DNA from: Candidatus Zixiibacteriota bacterium
Lineage (GTDB): Bacteria > Zixibacteria > MSB-5A5 > GN15 > FEB-12
Direction of reading: 5' to 3'
NCBI GenBank assembly: GCA_040752815.1
Contig: JBFMGC010000009.1
Span: 17,885 to 81,884, forward strand
DNA: 64,000 bases
Shown: positions 60,018 through 64,000 of the stretch, one piece after another
How positions within the stretch are numbered: position 1 is the stretch's first letter
How the letters are laid out: every line of letters begins with the position of its first letter
Position numbers and translations under genes: made by a program
Notes under the pieces: generated by a model
What the model saw: the letters and a program-made list of their open reading frames with translations, nothing else
The model's database searches: none
Told to the model about the DNA's origin: nothing

Positions 60018-60695
60018 ATGCTTCATGGTAAGGCGGTTTTGACAGTTCTGGCGCTGGTGGTTGGCGTGGCGGGTCAATCATGGGGGATCCAGCGGGTGGC
60101 GGCTAGATTCGCATATTTGGAGCTGCGATTTGCGTACGCAATGCCTCAGGGCGAGTATGATGGCCTGCCGGGATCAGAATTTGAGACCAACGACGGCTAC
60201 GGCCTTGAGATCGATGGAACCCACATATACGAGGACGGATACTCGTTCGGCTTAGCCTATGGTAGACTCTTCGAGGGGAAGTGGGCGCTTGGCGCCGGAT
60301 TCGAATACGCCAGGCACCGAGTGAAAAACCCGATCGTTGTGCCAGGTTTCGAGCCGGTACGATTCCCGGAGAGATCAACCTACCATCATTATGCCATCGC
60401 CCTGCGCGCGACATATTCCCCGCTGGATCTCAAAGAGAGCGGTTGGAGCCCTTACCTTGGCCCGGCAGCTACATTCGGCCTGGCCGCTCTTACGTCGCCT
60501 GGGTATATCACCGAGTACGAAGCTGATTTTGGGCTGGACATTGAATTCGGCCTTGACGTGACACTATGGCAGGCGGCGGACAATCGTTCGTTCCTGGCGC
60601 TCTCGTCGATAAACAGTTGGAACTTCCTCGCCACCGATGACCGTGTCAGCCACCTGCAAATCGGCGGCGGTATAAGGTATTTCTTCAAACCGTAA
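60018..60695 (+). CDS. Outer-membrane beta-barrel protein
   Basis: A 225-residue exported protein. It has a signal peptide (AVLTVLALVVGVAGQSWG) and strands spaced as in OmpA-like eight-stranded barrels: AYLELRFAYAMPQGEY, YSFGLAYGRLF, WALGAGFEYARHRV, HHYAIALRATYSPLD, WSPYLGPAATFGLAAL, GLDIEFGLDVTLW and the terminal LQIGGGIRYFFKP. The FALGxG...YLGxG pattern is typical of 'outer membrane protein beta-barrel domain' families. The ATG has GGAGG at 60009-60013; the frame is open 50 codons further up, across the promoter region. Cargo or role unknown. Confidence 0.82.
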   Translation: MLHGKAVLTVLALVVGVAGQSWGIQRVAARFAYLELRFAYAMPQGEYDGLPGSEFETNDGYGLEIDGTHIYEDGYSFGLAYGRLFEGKWALGAGFEYARHRVKNPIVVPGFEPVRFPERSTYHHYAIALRATYSPLDLKESGWSPYLGPAATFGLAALTSPGYITEYEADFGLDIEFGLDVTLWQAADNRSFLALSSINSWNFLATDDRVSHLQIGGGIRYFFKP

Positions 60696-60769
60696 CTCGT
60701 GGAATCGAAAATGTTGTTCCGGTGGCGGGCACGATGATTGCAGTACAATCGAGTTTGAGGCTTTAGCCA

Positions 60770-62194
60770 ATGATGATTTCGCTTGAGCGGCACTTTTGGT
60801 TCGGAATCTCTCGACTCGCGCTATTTGTACCACTGCTGTTGGTGGGCTGCGGCGACGATCCGGTCAAACCGGGCAATCCGCCCAACATAACGCGGTTTAC
60901 GGCGACCCCTGGCGACATCATGCCGACCGATTCATCGCTGTTGGAGTACACGGTCACCGGTGCAGACTCGGTCAAGCTGCAGCCGGAGGGTATCAAACTG
61001 ACGCCTCCATCGACCGGGAGTCACTGGGTGAAACCGTCGCGGCCGACACTCTACAGCTTGCTCGGATACAACAAAAACGGGAGGGACTCCGCGGCCGCAG
61101 CGGTTACCATGTCCGGCGCGGTGCCCAACATCACCCTGCTCGACCTGGAATCGGATACGGTTTTGATAGGTGATTCCACCGCACTGCTCTGGCGCGTGGT
61201 GAGGGCGGACTCGATAGTGATCAACAATGGCCTGGGGAAGATGGCTGATGCCGACTCGGGAGGAGTGTTTGTCAAACCATCCATTACGACCAATTACCGG
61301 GCTATCGCCTACAATCAAATTGGTAACGACACGGCTTTTGAGACGGCAAGAGTCGAGATACCGTACGCGGTCAACGCGCCGTTCGGGGCGTATTACAAAG
61401 GGGTCATGGGGGGCGGAATCCAGACTCCGGAGTTTCGGTTCAGGGTTCTGGACCAGGCCGGTACCGCCCTGCGGAAGCCGTGGCTGTACTTTGATATTAT
61501 CCAGGGCGACGGTACGCTCACTGCGGATTCGGTCCGGCCCGACGCCAACGGCTCAATTGTCAATGACTATCAGTTCACCGGGCAGTTGGGTCACGGCATA
61601 GTGAGGGCGATGGTGCCTGGTATCGATACCGTATTTCTCACTGTTCGAGCGAGCGTTATCCGGTTTGGGGCTGACGGCCAGGGGCAGTACGTGAAGCTCT
61701 ACGACGCCTACACTGATGTCTTCGGGCTGAACGGGCAGCCGGTTTCGATTGACCCTGACCCACGACCAGGGTACAAGCTCAACTATGTTGATTACGAGAA
61801 CACGCTCGGAGTAGTGGCGGTAGTGTTCGATCTCGACGACGACAATGTGGTGCAAAACACCGAGCCAGTGGTGTCCATGATCCTAACTACTCTGTTCACC
61901 GGCGTCACGACGCCTGAGGGTGTCGGAATTGGATCGAGCATTCACGCGGTCCGAGCAGCCTACGGGCAGCCGGACAATTTCTTTTTTGATCCGACTGACC
62001 CGCCTGCCTGGGGGATGGAGTACGATTCGCTGGGCGCACTGTTCTATGCGTCGACAACCCCACCTGATTCGGCGATCATAGAGCTGCACCTTACGGACCC
62101 CACTCCGCCTGCGCCCACCAGTCCACCGGTCAAAGCTGCGCTTGGTTTGACTCGCGCACCCTATTCGGAACGATGGACGACCCTCAGGCGTTAA
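60770..62194 (+). CDS. Large lipoprotein with Ig-like repeats
   Basis: A 474-residue lipoprotein: LALFVPLLLVGC ends in the lipobox Cys. Two similar domains of about 80 residues follow (NITRFTATPGDIMPTDSSLLEYTVTGADSVKL... and NITLLDLESDTVLIGDSTALLWRVVRADSIVI...), each with a 'vKPS.tT.Y...a.N..G.d.a' pattern, so they look like a tandem duplication of an Ig-like module. A third beta-rich part (FRFRVLDQAGTAL) and a C-terminal region with DLDDDNVV, which could bind calcium, come after. It ends Pro/Thr-rich (DPTPPAPTSPP). Function unknown; surface or periplasmic. Confidence 0.75.
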   Translation: MMISLERHFWFGISRLALFVPLLLVGCGDDPVKPGNPPNITRFTATPGDIMPTDSSLLEYTVTGADSVKLQPEGIKLTPPSTGSHWVKPSRPTLYSLLGYNKNGRDSAAAAVTMSGAVPNITLLDLESDTVLIGDSTALLWRVVRADSIVINNGLGKMADADSGGVFVKPSITTNYRAIAYNQIGNDTAFETARVEIPYAVNAPFGAYYKGVMGGGIQTPEFRFRVLDQAGTALRKPWLYFDIIQGDGTLTADSVRPDANGSIVNDYQFTGQLGHGIVRAMVPGIDTVFLTVRASVIRFGADGQGQYVKLYDAYTDVFGLNGQPVSIDPDPRPGYKLNYVDYENTLGVVAVVFDLDDDNVVQNTEPVVSMILTTLFTGVTTPEGVGIGSSIHAVRAAYGQPDNFFFDPTDPPAWGMEYDSLGALFYASTTPPDSAIIELHLTDPTPPAPTSPPVKAALGLTRAPYSERWTTLRR

Positions 62195-62221
62195 CCCGAC
62201 AGCCCGCCGCCCGGCTCATTA

Positions 62222-62248
62222 TTGACAGGAGTTACCAAGAAGTATAGT
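62222..62248 (+). promoter_or_regulatory. Putative promoter of the cyclophilin gene
   Basis: TTGACA (62222-62227), 15 bases, TATAGT (62243-62248). Consensus -35 but a short spacer. Confidence 0.42.
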
Positions 62249-62293
62249 TTCGCCGCAGTAGCGCTTAAACAGAGCACGGAAGGAGTAAGAGTC

Positions 62294-62968
62294 ATGCTAA
62301 GGACGCTGTTAACGAGCATACTGATCCTCAGCCTGGTATTCTCGGTGGCGGTATGGAGCAAAACCCCCCCGAAACCGATCAAGCCGGGCGAGGGGGGCGC
62401 TCCAAGGTTTCCGGACAGCCTCCCTTACTGGCGACACGATATCCGGAACCCCAGCAATGCCATCGTGACCCTGGAGACCGATTCTGGCAAGTTGACGCTG
62501 GAGTTGTATCGCGATGTTTCTCCGGCGCACGCCGATTCGTTTCTGGCGCGCTGCGGCGACGGTTTCTACGACAGCACCAGGTTTCATCGCATTATCAAGG
62601 ACTTCATGATTCAGGGCGGCAGCCCGTTTCATGTGGGGAAGAAGTCGGTCGATTACTATCTGCCCAACGAGCTGAACAGCCTGCCGCACAAGTTCGGCAC
62701 GCTGTCGATGGCCAGCCGCGGCGAGCCCACCACCGCGCAGACGCAGTTTTTCATCTGCACCGATCGCAACGCCAAGACGCAGTATCTCGACGGCAAGTAT
62801 GTCGTATTCGGCCAGTTGCTGAAGGGGTTCGATGTTCTCTGGGCGATCAGCCGAGTGCCGGTAGAGCCGGTGAGCAAAGCGCCCGGAGCCGAGAAGTCAC
62901 TGCCTACGAAAGACGTCTGGCTGATCAAAGCGTACCGCTCCGACGCCGAGGGCAACCCACTCAAGTGA
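62294..62968 (+). CDS. Peptidyl-prolyl cis-trans isomerase, cyclophilin type
   Basis: A 224-residue exported cyclophilin. A signal peptide (LLTSILILSLVFSVAVWS) and a Pro/Lys linker are followed by the isomerase domain: VTLETDSGKLTLELYRDVSP, FHRIIKDFMIQGGSP with the catalytic Arg/Phe region, the PTTAQTQFFICTDRNA block, and YLDGKYVVFGQLLKGFDVLWAI. It probably folds proteins in the periplasm. ATG 62294 has GGAAGGAG upstream; an in-frame TTG at 62222 overlaps the promoter. Confidence 0.92.
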   Translation: MLRTLLTSILILSLVFSVAVWSKTPPKPIKPGEGGAPRFPDSLPYWRHDIRNPSNAIVTLETDSGKLTLELYRDVSPAHADSFLARCGDGFYDSTRFHRIIKDFMIQGGSPFHVGKKSVDYYLPNELNSLPHKFGTLSMASRGEPTTAQTQFFICTDRNAKTQYLDGKYVVFGQLLKGFDVLWAISRVPVEPVSKAPGAEKSLPTKDVWLIKAYRSDAEGNPLK

Positions 62969-63041
62969 CCGGGATTTCGACAGGGACGTCGTTCGGACCA
63001 AAACCAGGGCAGCCGGAGCCAGGACCCGGCAGGGGCATGTC

Positions 63042-64000
63042 ATGAAACCCCGTAGTTTGGCCATCCTCGGCTCAACCGGTTCTATCGGCTTATCTACTCT
63101 GAAAGTCCTGAGACGTCACCCCGGGCGCTTTGAGGTCACAATACTAGCCGCCCATTCGAACGCCGAGTTGCTCGAAGATCAGTACCGGGAGTTCCGACCG
63201 AGAATTCTCTGCCTAGTCGATCCACAAGCGGCCTCGCGGTTGCGTGATAGACTTCAAGGGGAGCCGGTAACAGTGCTCGCCGGCGCAGACGAACTGGTCA
63301 AGTCGGCCGGACTGAACGAAGTAGACCTCGTGCTGAATGCCATTGTCGGCGCCGCCGGACTGCGGGCTTCGTACGAGGCGATTTCAAGTGGCAAACGACT
63401 GGCCCTCGCCAATAAAGAGTCACTGGTGGCAGGTGGGCCGCTTTTCGCGCAGATTTGCCGCGATGACCCGCCGAGAATTCTGCCCATCGATTCCGAACAC
63501 TCCGCTATTTGGCAGGCGCTGCGAGCCGGCACAAGAAAAGAGGTCCGGCATATCATTTTGACCGCCTCCGGCGGTCCATTCCGAAGCCTGCCACTCGAAA
63601 AGCTGGCCGATGTCACTATTGAACAGGCGCTGGCCCATCCCACCTGGAAAATGGGACGAAAAATCACGGTCGATTCGGCCACTCTGGTAAACAAGGGACT
63701 TGAGATACTCGAGGCGGTGATTCTGTTCGGGGTGGAACCGGCCCAGATCAAGGTTGTTATTCATCCGCAGTCGATAGTACATTCGATGGTCGAGTTTGTC
63801 GACTCATCGGTAGTGGCCCAGTTGTCCGAGCCGGATATGAGTCTGCCTATCGCTTACGCGTTATTCTGGCCGGAGCGGTTGGAACAGGAATTCGGGCGGA
63901 TGGACTGGTCCAGGACGCGGCGACTCGAGTTCGAGCCGCCGGATGAGAAGCGGTTCCCGGCGCTGAAACTGGCCTTCGCGGTGGCGTCGGCGGGCGGCAC
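63042..64000 (+). CDS. dxr: 1-deoxy-D-xylulose 5-phosphate reductoisomerase Dxr (3' end outside window)
   Basis: The NADPH enzyme of the MEP isoprenoid pathway that makes MEP from DXP. The frame from ATG 63042 is open to the window edge (319 codons). It shows the NADPH-binding AILGSTGSIGLSTLKVLRRHP, the ALANKESLVAGG motif, PIDSEHSAIWQAL, LTASGGPF, HPTWKMGRKITVDSATLVNKGLE with metal-binding Asp and Glu, and IHPQSIVHSMVEF. About 60-80 residues at the C-terminus are missing because the window ends. The isoprenoid pathway is therefore non-mevalonate. Confidence 0.95.
   Translation, partial: MKPRSLAILGSTGSIGLSTLKVLRRHPGRFEVTILAAHSNAELLEDQYREFRPRILCLVDPQAASRLRDRLQGEPVTVLAGADELVKSAGLNEVDLVLNAIVGAAGLRASYEAISSGKRLALANKESLVAGGPLFAQICRDDPPRILPIDSEHSAIWQALRAGTRKEVRHIILTASGGPFRSLPLEKLADVTIEQALAHPTWKMGRKITVDSATLVNKGLEILEAVILFGVEPAQIKVVIHPQSIVHSMVEFVDSSVVAQLSEPDMSLPIAYALFWPERLEQEFGRMDWSRTRRLEFEPPDEKRFPALKLAFAVASAGG

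Overview
The window is one stretch of a high-GC (roughly 55-60% by eye) bacterial chromosome, dense with housekeeping genes and carrying no rRNA, CRISPR array, insertion sequence or prophage that I can recognise. The gene set points to an uncultured bacterium of the FCB superphylum, perhaps candidate phylum Zixibacteria or a relative. The grounds are a giant SprA (type IX secretion translocon) gene, bacillithiol genes, ferredoxin-linked KorDABC next to sucCD, many lipoproteins and beta-barrel proteins with low-complexity Asp/Thr/Pro tails, and single-haem 'CxxCH' porin-like proteins. The phylum is inferred; the gene families are read from the sequence.

Layout. 1-1.5 kb: end of bshA and all of bshB1. 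1.66-2.2 kb: GYD protein and, on the minus strand, a selenocysteine tRNA. 2.3-5.9 kb: recG, a DUF1844 protein, murB. 5.9-13 kb: sprA and an M28 peptidase lipoprotein. 13-17.8 kb: selA, selB and an amidohydrolase, tightly packed. 17.9-21.6 kb: NfeD/slipin pair, a Vps62-like protein, dCMP deaminase. 22.1-27.8 kb: glnA, an alpha/beta hydrolase, purN-purC-purH. 27.9-30.9 kb: an envelope cluster (haem-motif beta-barrel, two haem-motif lipoproteins, YceI). 31-37.5 kb: smg-like, coaBC (split by a -1 frameshift at an A10 run), family-4 UDG, dnaB, radA, tgt. 37.6-42.6 kb: an outer-membrane protein, aldehyde dehydrogenase, a COG2403/cDPGS-like GTPase and carbamate kinase. 42.6-53.3 kb: cca, sucCD, korDABC, ndk, a LarA-like protein, mdh and icd, i.e. 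most of a 2-oxoglutarate/succinyl-CoA/malate/isocitrate module. 53.7-59.8 kb, minus strand: a methyltransferase-nuclease fusion, a Trp-Asp-Thr-Leu-Pro repeat lipoprotein, a secreted protein of unknown function, ackA and a 3-hydroxyacyl-CoA dehydrogenase. 60-64 kb: a beta-barrel protein, a large lipoprotein, a cyclophilin and the start of dxr.

The strongest items for follow-up are: (1) coaBC, whose two domains are joined only by -1 frameshifting on a dnaX-type A AAA AAG heptamer with a hairpin seven bases downstream; (2) families of intergenic hairpins in which a fixed apical motif (AGGA or GCAGG) sits on arms that change from copy to copy yet stay complementary, or the reverse; (3) a single-chain DNA methyltransferase plus Mrr-like nuclease of lower GC; (4) the 23-tryptophan WDTLP-repeat lipoprotein; (5) a 64-nt near-perfect hairpin and a 15-bp palindrome ahead of glnA; (6) a palindrome inside the selC promoter; and (7) a promoter pattern (TTGACT/TTGACA, often 16 nt, TATATT) that in several cases places the predicted transcription start on the start codon.

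I saw almost no classical hairpin-plus-T-tract terminators. The intergenic hairpins described below occupy the gene ends instead.
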